Positions 17,906 through 27,787 are shown, numbered from the stretch's first letter. The stretch is 64,000 nucleotides of DNA from Porphyrobacter sp. ULC335 (GCF_025917005.1 NZ_CP078091.1:124001-188000), one strand, 5' to 3'. The notes: generated by a model not told the origin, from the letters alone. Made by a program: numbers and translations.

Positions 17906-19111
17906 ATGGTTAAACCCCGGCCCATGAGCCACATTGCCACCATCCTGCTGCTCGGTTCGGGCGAACTGGGCCGCGAATTCGTCATTTCCGCCAAGCGTCT
18001 CGGCGCGCGGGTGATCGCCTGTGACAGCTATGACAACGCCCCCGCGATGCAAATGGCGGACGGGCGCGAGGTGTTCTCGATGCTCGACGGTGCGGCCTTG
18101 CGCGCGGCGGCGGAAAAGCACCGGCCCGACCTGATCGTCCCTGAAATCGAAGCGATCCGCACCGAAGTGCTGGCCGATCTGGAGGCCGAAGGTTTCACCA
18201 TTGTCCCCTCGGCCCGTGCAGCGCAGCTGACCATGAACCGCGATGCGATCCGCGATCTGGCGGCGGGTGAGCTGGGCCTCACAACCTCGCAATATGGCTA
18301 TGCCGAGAGCTTTGCCGAAGCGCGGGAGGTCGCGGCGCGCATCGGCTATCCGCTGGTGATGAAGCCGGTGATGTCCTCATCGGGCAAGGGCCAGAGCAAG
18401 GTCGATTCCGCCGAGGCGCTGGAAGCCGCATGGGATTATGCCGTCGCCAATATGCGCGGCGACCGGGCGCGGGTGATCGCCGAGCAATTCATCGCCTTCG
18501 ACTATGAAATCACGCTGCTGACCGTGCGCCATACAGGCGGGATCAGCTTCTGCTCGCCCATCGGCCATCGGCAGGAGCGCGGCGATTATCGTGAAAGCTG
18601 GCAGCCTGCCGCGATGTCGCCCGCCGCCCTCGCAAGCGCGCAGGAGATGGCGGCGAAAGTCGTCATGGCGCTGCAAGGCGAAGGGCGCGGCTGGGGGCTT
18701 TATGGGGTCGAGTTCTTCGTAAAGGGCGAGGAGGTGATCTTCTCCGAGCTGTCACCCCGCCCCCACGATACCGGCATGGTCACGCTGGCCAGCCAGGACC
18801 TCACCGAGTTCGACCTCCACGCCCGCGCGATCCTCGGCCTGCCAGTGCCGGACGACATCCCTGCACGCCCCGCCGCCTCAGCCGTGATCCTCGCCGACCG
18901 GGACAGCGACAGCTTCGCCTTCGAGGGGCTGGCCGATGCGCTCGCCCTCTCTCCGCACATCGACGTGCGAATCTTCGGCAAGCCTGTCACTCGCCCCTAC
19001 CGCCGGATGGGCGTGGCGCTGGCCCGCGCCGCCGATGCTGCCAGCGCCGTCGACCTGGCCAAACAGGCTGCCGATGCGGTGCGGATTGTCTATTCGCCCG
19101 AAGCCGACTAG
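17906..19111 (+). CDS. purT: Formate-dependent GAR transformylase
   Basis: A 401-residue ATP-grasp enzyme making formyl-GAR from GAR, formate and ATP in purine synthesis. Seen: the N-terminal ILLLGSGELGREFVISAKRLG, the Glu-rich VPEIEAI, ATP-grasp KPVMSSSGKGQS and FFVKGEEVIFSELSPRPHDTGMVTL. An alternative start MSHIATI lies at 17924. It is first of three tightly packed genes; the third (purU) releases formate, the substrate of PurT. Confidence 0.95.
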   Translation: MVKPRPMSHIATILLLGSGELGREFVISAKRLGARVIACDSYDNAPAMQMADGREVFSMLDGAALRAAAEKHRPDLIVPEIEAIRTEVLADLEAEGFTIVPSARAAQLTMNRDAIRDLAAGELGLTTSQYGYAESFAEAREVAARIGYPLVMKPVMSSSGKGQSKVDSAEALEAAWDYAVANMRGDRARVIAEQFIAFDYEITLLTVRHTGGISFCSPIGHRQERGDYRESWQPAAMSPAALASAQEMAAKVVMALQGEGRGWGLYGVEFFVKGEEVIFSELSPRPHDTGMVTLASQDLTEFDLHARAILGLPVPDDIPARPAASAVILADRDSDSFAFEGLADALALSPHIDVRIFGKPVTRPYRRMGVALARAADAASAVDLAKQAADAVRIVYSPEAD

Positions 19112-19121
19112 GGCGCGGCCC

Positions 19122-20135
19122 ATGGAAACCTATCCCAAGACCGCCGCCCTCATGAAGCGCGGCACCGACTTTCTCGGCTGCGAGACCGCTATCCTGTGCG
19201 GCGCGATGAGCTGGGTGTCGGAACGCAACCTCGTCGCCGCCATCTCCAATGCGGGCGGCTTTGGCGTGATCGCCTGCGGGGCGATGACGCCCGAACTGCT
19301 CGACAAGGAAATCGCAGCGACCAAGGCGCTGACCTCCAAGCCCTTCGGCGTCAACCTCATCACCATGCACCCCGCGCTGTTCGATCTGATCGCGGTGTGC
19401 CGCAAGCATGGCGTGACCCACGTGGTGCTGGCAGGCGGCATCCCGCCCAAGGGCTCGGTAGAAGCGATCAAGGCCGACGAGAGCGGCATCAAGGTGATCT
19501 GCTTCGCGCCGACCCTTGCGCTCGCCAAGAAACTGCTGCGTTCCGGCGCGGACGCGCTGGTGATCGAGGGGATGGAAGCGGGCGGCCATATCGGCCCGGT
19601 CTCCACCTCGGTGCTGGCGCAGGAAATTCTGCCCGCTCTGGCCGAAGAACACCTGATCTTCGTCGCCGGCGGCATCGGCCGGGGCGAGGCGATCGCGAGC
19701 TACCTCGAAATGGGCGCGGCCGGCGTGCAATTGGGCACGCGCTTCGCCTGCGCGACCGAGAGCATCGCCCACCCCGATTTCAAGAAGGCCTTTTTCCGCG
19801 CCTCGGCCCGCGAGGCGGTCGCCTCCGTTCAGGTCGATCCGCGCCTGCCGGTGATCCCGGTGCGTGCGCTCAAGAACAAGGGCACCGAGGAATTCACCGC
19901 CAAGCAGCGCGAAGTCGCCGCGCTTCTGGATGCGGGCGAAGTCGACATGCTTGAGGCCCAGCTCCAGATCGAACACTTCTGGGCCGGCGCCCTGCGCCGC
20001 GCGGTGATCGACGGCGATGTCGAGAACGGCAGCGTCATGGCGGGCCAGTCGGTCGGCATGGTCACCAAGGAAGAACCCGCCGCCGATATCATCGCCGAGC
20101 TGATGGCGCAATGCGAGGCGGCGCTCGACCGCTAG
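19122..20135 (+). CDS. Nitronate monooxygenase / 2-nitropropane dioxygenase family
   Basis: A 337-residue FMN-binding TIM-barrel protein of the NMO/FabK-like family. Typical stretches: [49 protein letters not shown] (phosphate/catalytic His region), [10 protein letters not shown] and [12 protein letters not shown]. It probably oxidises alkyl nitronates, although some members are other flavin reductases. It sits between purT and purU (10-bp and 1-bp gaps), so it is co-expressed with formate and purine metabolism. The reason for that association is unknown. Confidence 0.9.
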   Translation: METYPKTAALMKRGTDFLGCETAILCGAMSWVSERNLVAAISNAGGFGVIACGAMTPELLDKEIAATKALTSKPFGVNLITMHPALFDLIAVCRKHGVTHVVLAGGIPPKGSVEAIKADESGIKVICFAPTLALAKKLLRSGADALVIEGMEAGGHIGPVSTSVLAQEILPALAEEHLIFVAGGIGRGEAIASYLEMGAAGVQLGTRFACATESIAHPDFKKAFFRASAREAVASVQVDPRLPVIPVRALKNKGTEEFTAKQREVAALLDAGEVDMLEAQLQIEHFWAGALRRAVIDGDVENGSVMAGQSVGMVTKEEPAADIIAELMAQCEAALDR

Positions 20136-20136
20136 A

Positions 20137-21003
20137 ATGGCCGAACCGCTGATCCTCACCCTCGCCTGCCCTGACCGGCCCGGCATTACCGCGCGGGTCA
20201 CCGGGTTCCTGTTCGAGCGCAATTGCAACATCCTCGACGCGCAGCAGTTCAATGATCGCGCCAGCAACGGCGGTGAAGACCGCTTCTTCATGCGCGTCGT
20301 GTTCGATCCCGACGGGTCCACGCCCGAAGCCTTGCGCACCGACTTCGCCAGCCTTGCGAGCGATTTCGGGATGGAATGGAAGATGGCGGCGGAAGACCGC
20401 CCGCGCCGCACCATCATCCTCGTCAGCAAGTTCGACCACTGCCTTGTCGATCTCATCTACCGCTGGCGGACGGGTGAGCTTGCCATTGATCCGGCGGCGA
20501 TCGTCTCCAATCATCCGCGTGACGCCGCGATCCGGGTGGATATTGGCGATATCCCGTTCCACCACATCCCGGTAACCCCCGACACAAAGCCAAAGGCCGA
20601 AGCCGCCTTTCGCACGCTGGCCGAGGAAACCGACGCCGAACTGGTCGTGCTGGCGCGTTACATGCAGGTCTTCTCGGACGAACAATCCGCGCATTTCGCA
20701 GGGCGCTGCATCAATATCCACCACAGCTTCCTGCCCGGCTTCAAGGGCGCGCGGCCCTACCATCAGGCGCATGCGCGCGGGGTGAAGATCATCGGTGCGA
20801 CCGCGCATTTCGTCACCGCCGATCTCGATGAAGGCCCGATCATCCATCAGGATGTCGAGCGGATCACCCATGCCGATTCCCCTGAGGATCTCGTGCGCAA
20901 GGGCCGCGATATCGAGCGCCGCGTGCTAGCGGAAGCCGTGCGGCTGTTCGTTGAGGAACGCGTGCTGATGAACGCAGGCCGCACGGTGGTATTCAGAGGC
21001 TGA
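20137..21003 (+). CDS. purU: Formyltetrahydrofolate deformylase
   Basis: A 288-residue PurU hydrolysing 10-formyl-THF to formate and THF. The N-terminal ACT domain ([19 protein letters not shown]) is followed by a transformylase-like domain with [36 protein letters not shown] and a final [19 protein letters not shown] (catalytic Asn/His/Asp set). It starts 1 bp after the preceding stop. It supplies formate for PurT. Confidence 0.95.
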   Translation: MAEPLILTLACPDRPGITARVTGFLFERNCNILDAQQFNDRASNGGEDRFFMRVVFDPDGSTPEALRTDFASLASDFGMEWKMAAEDRPRRTIILVSKFDHCLVDLIYRWRTGELAIDPAAIVSNHPRDAAIRVDIGDIPFHHIPVTPDTKPKAEAAFRTLAEETDAELVVLARYMQVFSDEQSAHFAGRCINIHHSFLPGFKGARPYHQAHARGVKIIGATAHFVTADLDEGPIIHQDVERITHADSPEDLVRKGRDIERRVLAEAVRLFVEERVLMNAGRTVVFRG

Positions 21004-21006
21004 GCC

Positions 21007-21396
21007 TTACGGCATGCCCGGCAGGCGGATATTGATCTGCGGCATGCAGGGCCGCCCGTTCTGCACCGAGTCGAACGCAGCGGCGATCGGCGGCGTCCCA
21101 TAGGAATAGACCGTGTAGCTGAACCCGCGCCCGCCATTGGCCCACAGCGGGCAGGGCTCGCTGCCATAGGCATAGGGCACCGGCGCGCTGTAGAAGCTCT
21201 GCTGGTTCTGCAAGCGGAGCAGCTGGGTGCGCTTGCGCTCCAGACACACGCTGTCGAGTCCGCGGTTGCGGCCATCCCGGTCATAAACGGTACACTGGGC
21301 GTAGTCCCCGCTCGAAAGCGCCTGCGCGGTGGCAGGGACAGCGGGCAGCACGGCTGCGGCGGCAATCGCGGCAGAGGCAAGAATAAGCGGCTTCAT
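21007..21396 (-). CDS. Small exported hypothetical protein
   Basis: A 129-residue protein with a clean signal peptide (MKPLILASAAIAAAAVLPAV, cleavage after TAQA) and an aromatic, Pro- and Tyr-rich mature part with four Cys. The start at 21394-21396 has a GGGGGAGAT box 5 bp upstream; a longer frame runs to 21795 but lacks support. It converges on purU with 3 bp between stops. Unrecognised; likely periplasmic. Confidence 0.75.
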   Translation of the reverse strand: MKPLILASAAIAAAAVLPAVPATAQALSSGDYAQCTVYDRDGRNRGLDSVCLERKRTQLLRLQNQQSFYSAPVPYAYGSEPCPLWANGGRGFSYTVYSYGTPPIAAAFDSVQNGRPCMPQINIRLPGMP

Positions 21397-21552
21397 GATA
21401 TCTCCCCCGATAGTGAGGACACCAGCCTGCCTTGGCCGCTTTGACGCCTTCCTGAACGCTTCGGTTATCTGGCAGAAAGGTTTGGAGGGGTTTATCTGAA
21501 CGGACGCTTTTGCCAGTGGCGCAAAGGCCAGCGGCGCCGCATCCTGCCGTGC

Positions 21553-21954
21553 ATGATCGTACATCGCCTTGACCATGTGAACATCATCACCGACCGGCTT
21601 GCCGAGACCGCGCGGTTCTATGCCGAACTGCTCGATCTGGAGGAGCGCGACGGCCCGCCGCCGCTGCTGCCCGAGCATGTGCGGTGGATGTACGACCACG
21701 CGGGCAATGCGATCCTGCACCTCAATTCCGTGGACTGCCCGCGCGCCTTTGATCGCGCGGTCGCTCCGGGGGCGGAGACCGGGGCGATCCACCATGTCGC
21801 GCTGCGCTGCGGTGCGTTCGACACTGTGAAAGCGCGGCTCGATGCGCGGGGCGCGGATTACACGATCAACGACCTATCATCGGTGGGCTTGCGGCAGATC
21901 TTCACTGCCGATCCCAACAACGTGCTGCTGGAGCTGAACTTCTTCGCGAGCTAG
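21553..21954 (+). CDS. VOC (glyoxalase/bleomycin-resistance) superfamily protein
   Basis: A 133-residue protein with two beta-alpha-beta-beta-beta modules. LDHVNIITDRLAETARFYAELL begins module 1 and IHHVALRC begins module 2, and the last strand reads FTADPNNVLLELNF. His near residue 8, His near 80 and Glu near the C-terminus are candidate metal ligands. The substrate cannot be inferred. It ends in a 4-bp convergent overlap with the phosphatase-like gene. Confidence 0.87.
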   Translation: MIVHRLDHVNIITDRLAETARFYAELLDLEERDGPPPLLPEHVRWMYDHAGNAILHLNSVDCPRAFDRAVAPGAETGAIHHVALRCGAFDTVKARLDARGADYTINDLSSVGLRQIFTADPNNVLLELNFFAS

Positions 21955-22403
21955 CCCTCCAGCAGGGCACGCCATGCGGCGGGGGCATTCTCGTCTTCCA
22001 GCGGGTTCCAGATAGCCGCCATCCGCGCGCGGGCCTCGGGCTCCGGCACACCGCCGGCACGGTCGAGCAGGTAGAAGAACGCGGTCACCCGCCAGTTCAT
22101 GATGCAATGCACGTGGATAGGGCCCGGCTGTGCGGCAAGCGCCTGCTCCAGCGCCGCGACATGATCGGGCGTGGGCGCATCGAAGGGCACAGGGATATGC
22201 GTGTAGGCAATCCCCTCGGCAGCCAGAAGCGCAGCCTCATCCGCCAGCGCCTCGGGGTGCGTGTTGAGCGCGAGGTTCACCACATGGCGCACGCCGATCG
22301 CGGCGAGGCGTGCGGGGTCACCGGCTTCGAGCTTGCCCGAAGTGGTGATCCCGTCGGGCCGCCGCTGCCAGTTGCGGATGTCCGCAGGATCGCCCGGCTG
22401 CAT
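21951..22403 (-). CDS. Tyrosine-phosphatase-like protein with short P-loop
   Basis: A 150-residue protein resembling the dual-specificity phosphatase fold. Its P-loop is VHCIMNWRVTAF near residues 97-108, in which only four residues separate Cys and Arg instead of the usual five. Related proteins with HC-x4-R loops exist in proteobacteria and cyanobacteria, but activity is uncertain. The start ATG overlaps the PQQ dehydrogenase stop (TGATG), so it is translationally coupled to that gene. Confidence 0.75.
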   Translation of the reverse strand: MQPGDPADIRNWQRRPDGITTSGKLEAGDPARLAAIGVRHVVNLALNTHPEALADEAALLAAEGIAYTHIPVPFDAPTPDHVAALEQALAAQPGPIHVHCIMNWRVTAFFYLLDRAGGVPEPEARARMAAIWNPLEDENAPAAWRALLEG

Positions 22404-24580
22404 CAGCGCCGGGCGACCTTCTTCGTCCCCGTCTCCAGCGCCTTGTCCTCGTTGGCGCGCTTGATGACATAGGCGCGGATTGCCTCGATCTCCGGCTTGC
22501 TGAGCGATCCGGCGAAGCTGGCCATGCCATTGTCCTTCAGCGCTCCGTCATGCACCACCGCGCTCCACGCCTGTGCGCTTTCGAGCGATCCGGCGCGGCG
22601 CAGATCGGGCAGCACGGTCGATCCCACCGCGCCCGGCGCATGGCACACGGCGCAGTAGCGGCCATATTTCATCTGCCCCACGGCAATCACCTCGGGCGAA
22701 GCGGTGCTCGGCGGCGGATCGAGCGGCAAGTCGGCCAGCGCCGGTTCGGGCGGCAGCTTCGCAGTCCCGCCGATCTTGAACACCAGCAGGCGCGAGATGT
22801 TGCGCACCGGGGCCTTGCGGTTGATCAGGTCGCCATCGACCGACAGGGCATAGGCTCCGCCCCACCCGGCCAGCACTGCGACATATTGCTCGCCATTGAC
22901 GGTGTAGGTGACAGGCGGCGCGACCACGCCGGTCTGCGCAGCGAAGCTCCAAAGCTTCTTGCCACTGCCCGCATCATAGGCGTTGAACTCGCTTCCGGTG
23001 GTGCCCTGGAACACAAGGCCCCCGCCCGTGGCCAGCAAGCCGCCGTTCCACGGCCCGGGATGCTCGACCGTCCAGCGCGGCTTTTGCGCCACCGGGTCCC
23101 ACGCCACCAGCATCCCCTTGAGCGTCCCCGCGACCTGTTTGCGGAAGCCACCGTCAGGGGGCAGATCGCCAGCACCGAGGTTGAAACCGACATTGAACCC
23201 GCGCGCGGTGTCGGGCTTCCAGTCAGCCTCGGGCGCGTACATCATCCCCGCCTCGAAAGCCGGAATGTAGACGAGGTTCTCGGTCGGGCTGTAGGCCATC
23301 GGATGCCAGTTATGCCCGCCCAGCGCGCCGGGGGTGACCAGTGCTGGCTTGCCGGTCTTGTCCACCCGCGTTTCGGGGTTCTCGATCGGGCGGCCCGTCA
23401 CAGGGTCGATGCCGCTTGCCCAATTGACGCTGACATAGGGCTTGGCGGAGATGAACTTCCCCGTCTCGCGGTCGATCACATAGAAGAAGCCGTTCTTGGG
23501 TGCCTGCATCAGCACCTTCCGCATTTTGCCCTCGATCTCCATGTCGGCGAGCATGATGTGCTGCGTGGCGGTGTAGTCCCAGGTCTCGCCCGGCGTGGTC
23601 TGATAGTGCCAGACATACTCGCCCGTCTTGGGCCGGATCGCGACGATGCTGGAGAGGTAGAGGTTGTCCCCCTCCCCCGTCCCGTCCTTGCCGGGACTGC
23701 GATAGGCGCGGTTCCACGGAGAGCCGTTTCCGACACCGATATAGAGGAGGTCGAGATCGGGGTCATAGGCCATCGAGTCCCACACGGTCCCCCCGCCGCC
23801 AATCGCGTCCGACGCGCCGAGCACGTCCATGTTCCACGTTTCGGCGGCCTTCTGGAGGTACGCGGGCTGGTCTTTCGCGTCACCGCCTTCAGGCACGGTG
23901 TAGAACTTCCACAGCTGCTTGCCGCTGTCCGCATCATAGGCGGCAACGAACCCGCGCACCCCGAACTCCGCCCCGCCATTGCCGATGATCACCTTGCCAT
24001 CGATCACGCGCGGCGCGCCGGTGATGGTGTAGCTTTTGGACTGGTCGACCGTGACTGTCTCCCACGCGACGGCACCGGTGTCCCGATCAAGCGCGATCAA
24101 CCGGCCATCCAGCGTGCCGAAGAACAGCTTGTCGCCGTAAGCCGCAAGGCCCCGGTTCACGACGTCACAGCAGGCCTTGACCGCGGTCTCGCCCGGAACC
24201 TTGGGATCATACTCCCACAGCGCCTTGCCGGTGGTGGCGTCAAACGCCTTCACCTTGCTCCACGCGGTGGTGAGGTAGAGCTTGCCATCCATCACCAGCG
24301 GGGTCGCCTCCTGCCCGCGCCCGGTGTCCATATCGGCATACCAGGCAAGGCCCAGCTGGCCGACATTCTCACGGTTCACCCCGTCGAGCGGGGAATAGCG
24401 CTGTTCGGAATAGGTGCGCCCGTGGCTGATCCAGTTGGCGCTATCGCCATCCGCGCCGACGAGCATGGCGGTGGTGATGCCCTCACCTTCTGCGCTGCCA
24501 CCGAAAATCTGGCTGCAATTCGCCAGCATCCCCGCTGACAGCAATAGCCCCGCGCCAAGCGCCCACCGCTTCAGGTCCAT
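22403..24580 (-). CDS. PQQ- and cytochrome c-containing alcohol dehydrogenase
   Basis: A 725-residue quinohemoprotein (type II). An export signal ending LLSAGMLANC is followed by an eight-bladed propeller (repeated W motifs such as GKALWEYD, GKQLWKFY, GKKLWSFAAQ). The vicinal disulfide pair in KACCDVVNRG near residue 137 is present. A C-terminal cytochrome c domain has the haem motif CAVCH near residue 645. It would oxidise alcohols in the periplasm and pass electrons to a cytochrome. The start at 24580 is chosen for the signal peptide and a GGGAGAGGG box upstream. It is divergent from the DLH gene. Confidence 0.93.
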   Translation of the reverse strand: MDLKRWALGAGLLLSAGMLANCSQIFGGSAEGEGITTAMLVGADGDSANWISHGRTYSEQRYSPLDGVNRENVGQLGLAWYADMDTGRGQEATPLVMDGKLYLTTAWSKVKAFDATTGKALWEYDPKVPGETAVKACCDVVNRGLAAYGDKLFFGTLDGRLIALDRDTGAVAWETVTVDQSKSYTITGAPRVIDGKVIIGNGGAEFGVRGFVAAYDADSGKQLWKFYTVPEGGDAKDQPAYLQKAAETWNMDVLGASDAIGGGGTVWDSMAYDPDLDLLYIGVGNGSPWNRAYRSPGKDGTGEGDNLYLSSIVAIRPKTGEYVWHYQTTPGETWDYTATQHIMLADMEIEGKMRKVLMQAPKNGFFYVIDRETGKFISAKPYVSVNWASGIDPVTGRPIENPETRVDKTGKPALVTPGALGGHNWHPMAYSPTENLVYIPAFEAGMMYAPEADWKPDTARGFNVGFNLGAGDLPPDGGFRKQVAGTLKGMLVAWDPVAQKPRWTVEHPGPWNGGLLATGGGLVFQGTTGSEFNAYDAGSGKKLWSFAAQTGVVAPPVTYTVNGEQYVAVLAGWGGAYALSVDGDLINRKAPVRNISRLLVFKIGGTAKLPPEPALADLPLDPPPSTASPEVIAVGQMKYGRYCAVCHAPGAVGSTVLPDLRRAGSLESAQAWSAVVHDGALKDNGMASFAGSLSKPEIEAIRAYVIKRANEDKALETGTKKVARR

Positions 24581-24711
24581 CGATCCCTCTCCCTGTTTTC
24601 TTTTGCGGCATGTTGCCCCGCGATTGCAGGCTTGTCCATTGCTGCTTGCGACCCGCGCCCGGCCGCGCCACAAGCTGCGGTGTGGCTGAGGGGCCAACAG
24701 GAGAGATTTGC

Positions 24712-25587
24712 ATGTGCGATGAGAGCAAGCTGGCCGATTGGGCCCGGCAAACCATCAGCCGCCGCCAGTTCGGCGCGCTGACCGGCGCGGCCGCGCTCGC
24801 CGCCTGTGCGCCCGGTGAAGGCATAGCGCAGAACAGCGCGGCGGGCCTCAAGGAAGGCGGCGTCACCTTTGCCACCGCTGACGGCACGATGGACGGGTTC
24901 TTCGTCCAGCCGGAGAGCGGCAACCACCCCGCCGTGATCCTGTGGCCCGACATCGCCAGCATCCGCGAGGCCAAGCGCGGCATCGCCCGCAAGCTGGCCG
25001 CCGCAGGCTATGCCGTGCTGGTGGTGAACCCCTATTACCGCGACGTCGCGGGCGAACAGTTCGCCGACTTTGCGGGCTTCATCGCGGGCGGCGGGTTCGG
25101 CAAGGTCGGCCCGTGGCGCAAGAAGCTGGATGCCGCCGCGATCATGCGCGACGCCACCGCGATCGTGGATTGGCTCGACGGGCAAGAGGGTGTCGACAAA
25201 AACAGGGGCATCGGCACGCAGGGCTATTGCATGGGTGGGCCCTTCACGGTGTGGAGCGCGGCGGCAGTGCCGTCCCGCATCAAGGCCGCAGCCAGCTTCC
25301 ACGGCGGCGGTCTGGTGCGCCCCGACAATCCGATGAGCCCGCACGCGCTGCTGGACAAGGTCGATGCCGCGCTGCTGATCGCCGTTGCGCAGGATGATGA
25401 CGCCGAGGCACCGAACGACAAGGCGACATTTGCCGCAGCCGCCGAAGCCGCCAAGGTCTCTGCGGTCGTCACCGTCTATCCCGGCGATCACGGCTGGATG
25501 GTGTCCGACAGCCCGGCCTACGACGCCACCGCCGCCGCGCGGGGCGAGGCCGACCTGAAAGCGCTCTACGCGAACGCGCTGGCTTAG
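24712..25587 (+). CDS. Exported dienelactone hydrolase family protein
   Basis: A 291-residue alpha/beta hydrolase. The N-terminus carries a twin-arginine-like signal (SRRQFGALTGAAALAAC), so export, possibly as a lipoprotein, is likely. The catalytic Cys of DLH enzymes is in GYCMGG (~residue 175), Asp in AQDDDAEAP and His in YPGDHGW. RBS GGAGAG precedes the ATG at 24712. Dienelactone hydrolases are usually cytosolic, and the exported variant next to a periplasmic dehydrogenase suggests a shared substrate pathway. Confidence 0.87.
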   Translation: MCDESKLADWARQTISRRQFGALTGAAALAACAPGEGIAQNSAAGLKEGGVTFATADGTMDGFFVQPESGNHPAVILWPDIASIREAKRGIARKLAAAGYAVLVVNPYYRDVAGEQFADFAGFIAGGGFGKVGPWRKKLDAAAIMRDATAIVDWLDGQEGVDKNRGIGTQGYCMGGPFTVWSAAAVPSRIKAAASFHGGGLVRPDNPMSPHALLDKVDAALLIAVAQDDDAEAPNDKATFAAAAEAAKVSAVVTVYPGDHGWMVSDSPAYDATAAARGEADLKALYANALA

Positions 25588-25756
25588 AGGTCAACCACGC
25601 AAGCCGTCCGCTTCCGGGTGATGCTCATCGACCAGCTGATGGCCGCTAATGGCTGGAGATGAGCCCGGCAGAATTTGACCCGGAGACAGGAATGCTGACC
25701 GGGAGGCGGCCCTTGCCTTCGACATCGCAATCTGCAGCCGGACAAGCCCCCAGGAC

Positions 25757-26212
25757 TTAATCCTTCTCGACGATCTTGGTGATCATAAGGTGAGGGATCC
25801 CGTTTGATGTCCGCTCGGCCGATCGTCCGTCCTTTCCGATTGTCCCTTGAACCCGGCGCCTCATATTTGAGAATGAGGCAAAGGTTACGGTGTCGACTGC
25901 CTGATCGAGCTGGATTGCAAGCCGGAGTTTCTGACCGTCTTCGGACGCGCTCACTATCCGGCCTGTGAAAGGCTGATTCATGTAACGCCCTTCCACCATC
26001 GCTCCGTGATGCAAGGTAAGAAAATCGATCTTCCGGGTGGCTGCTTCGGCCTTGGAGAGCCGCGCCACCAGCGTATTCCAGTCCTGTGCTCCCTGCTCCT
26101 TCGCGACCATCTCCAGCGCTTTGCCATGAGACAGCAACTGGCCCTTATCGGCCTCCATTTTCCGAAGGTGAACTGCCCGGGCCTTGGCCTCTTCTATCGA
26201 GTGGACGATCAT
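25757..26212 (-). CDS. Glyoxalase-related (Glyoxalase_8-like) protein
   Basis: A 151-residue protein. Its first ~50 residues (IEEAKARAVHLRKMEADKGQ, LSHGKALEMVAKEQGAQDWN) match the helical domain seen at the C-terminus of glyoxalase-superfamily and toxin-like proteins. The remainder, GRIVSASEDGQKLRLAIQL, looks like a beta barrel. The start overlaps the MATE gene stop by 4 bp. No enzymatic residues are recognisable. Confidence 0.75.
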   Translation of the reverse strand: MIVHSIEEAKARAVHLRKMEADKGQLLSHGKALEMVAKEQGAQDWNTLVARLSKAEAATRKIDFLTLHHGAMVEGRYMNQPFTGRIVSASEDGQKLRLAIQLDQAVDTVTFASFSNMRRRVQGTIGKDGRSAERTSNGIPHLMITKIVEKD

Positions 26213-27603
26213 GTTCGGGTGCTCCTCTTGCCAGCCCCGTTTCCCCGATGATCGGCGGATCCGATATGCCGAGCGAACAACATCAGGGCGACCATGAGAA
26301 CTGCGCCATCCACCACCGGGAAAGCGAACCAGAGATGATCCGGTGCCGCAAGGTTTGCAAAGGCGAAGATCGCCAGGGGCGCCAGAACAAAGGGCTTCAG
26401 CAGCATCAGTGACGCAGTTCGAGTGGGCATGCCGATTGCTTGGAAATACATCGCCAGGACAAGGATCGGCCCGGAAAAAAGGTAGAAGATCAGGATTGGC
26501 CGAATGATCATACCGACCGCGGACACGACCTGCGCGTCATCGACAAAACCTGCCCCCAACCATCCGCTTGCCGTGAAAAGACCCAGCTCAAGCAGCAGGC
26601 AATATCCAAAGGCCAGACCAACTGCTCGGGTCAGAGCCTGATCCGATCGTGCATCGAGACCCGCTCCGCTGTTGGTTCCCACGATTGTCTGGGTTGCCAG
26701 GGCAAGCGCCATCAACGGCATGAAGGCAAATCCGAGGATGCGTGTCACGATGCCATAGGCCGCGACGACGGCGTTGTGATCCTCTGCCCCGGTCCGGTTG
26801 ACTGCGCCGATTACCGCTCCAGATACCAAAGCCATGCCGATGAAGCTGAGACTGAGCGGCAGACCAAGCGCGAGGATCGCCCGCCAGCTATTCTTCCAGG
26901 GAAAACGCAGCAGCGTCGCCAGGGGCAGAAGGCGTGAATCTCGCCGCCGCAGTTCGATCAGCATAGCCAGCCCAAGGGCCTGCGCCAGCACCGTGCCCCA
27001 GGCAGACCCCGCCACACCCATTTGCAGAATGACGATCAATACATAATTGAGCGCAATGTTTGCGACTGTCACCCCAACGGACAGGATCGCCATGAAACCC
27101 GCCCGCCCTTCGCATCGCGCAGCGTCGGCGTGGAGATTCATCAGAAACTGGATGGGAGCCCCGCTGACGAGGATGAGCAGATAGGCGCTGGCAAGCGAAG
27201 CGACGTCGCCCTTGTCTTTCGCCATCGCCGCAAAACTCGAAGGGCCAAAGAGCCAGAAGACCGCAACCAACCCAAAACTGACAATCAGGCAGAGGCCATG
27301 CGCGCTGGCGAAAATCATCGCAGCCGATGTGCGGTCGCCCGCTCCCAGATAGCGCGCAAAGAGGCTCGACATTCCGCCGCCAACCAATGACCCCAAGGCG
27401 ATCAATATCATGACGCCGGGAAAGCTGAAGGTCACCGCGGCCAGTGCGTCAGGCCCCACGTAATGCCCCAGGAATGCGGCATCGACGACATTGAGCAGTC
27501 CGCTCATCCCCATGACAAATGCCATGGGCACGGCATTGGCAGCCAACAAACGCCCGATAGGGGCTGTCAGGAACGAATATTCTTCAGAAGGTACAGACGA
27601 CAT
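26209..27603 (-). CDS. MATE family efflux transporter
   Basis: A 464-residue, 12-helix multidrug/toxin extrusion transporter, probably a Na+ or H+ antiporter. The two MATE halves are visible: MGMSGLLNVVDAAFLGHYVG opens the first and LVSGAVIGAVNRTGAEDHNA the second. The start at 27603 (MSSVPSEEY) is selected for a GGAGAGTGGGC box 8 bp upstream. It is translationally coupled to the downstream glyoxalase-like gene. Substrate unknown. Confidence 0.92.
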   Translation of the reverse strand: MSSVPSEEYSFLTAPIGRLLAANAVPMAFVMGMSGLLNVVDAAFLGHYVGPDALAAVTFSFPGVMILIALGSLVGGGMSSLFARYLGAGDRTSAAMIFASAHGLCLIVSFGLVAVFWLFGPSSFAAMAKDKGDVASLASAYLLILVSGAPIQFLMNLHADAARCEGRAGFMAILSVGVTVANIALNYVLIVILQMGVAGSAWGTVLAQALGLAMLIELRRRDSRLLPLATLLRFPWKNSWRAILALGLPLSLSFIGMALVSGAVIGAVNRTGAEDHNAVVAAYGIVTRILGFAFMPLMALALATQTIVGTNSGAGLDARSDQALTRAVGLAFGYCLLLELGLFTASGWLGAGFVDDAQVVSAVGMIIRPILIFYLFSGPILVLAMYFQAIGMPTRTASLMLLKPFVLAPLAIFAFANLAAPDHLWFAFPVVDGAVLMVALMLFARHIGSADHRGNGAGKRSTRT

Positions 27604-27700
27604 CGCCCACTCTCCACAAAGAGCATTCAAAATGGGCGGGTGCCTGCGTTATCCACCTGCGAATGCTCTTCGAGGGTGAGGGTTTTGTCTGTTCCGGGCT

Positions 27701-27787
27701 TCACCGTGACTTGCGTCTGCAGGCGGCAGGTGCCCGGCACCTCGGCGCCCAATGCGGCGAGGTCATATCAATGTCAATGCTGGTCAT
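27701..27787 (-). CDS. Possible 28-residue ORF or frameshifted remnant upstream of the MATE gene
   Basis: A short frame starts after a strong AGGAGGGC box (MTSIDIDMTSPHWAPRC..) and stops after 28 codons. If two bases near 27767 are ignored, the reading continues in a protein-like frame (DLAALGAEVPGTCRLQTQV, then VKPGTDKTLTLEEHSQ) up to the MATE start. It may therefore be a decayed regulator or leader peptide. No homologue is recognised. Confidence 0.25.
   Translation of the reverse strand: MTSIDIDMTSPHWAPRCRAPAACRRKSR

Noticed and set aside
22550..24538. 662-codon frame on the + strand opposite the PQQ dehydrogenase
   Set aside because: Shadow of a well-supported gene; low-complexity composition and no start context.
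25588..25756. Possible gene fragment between the dienelactone hydrolase and glyoxalase-like genes
   Set aside because: No frame shows recognisable protein sequence, and the spacer is short.
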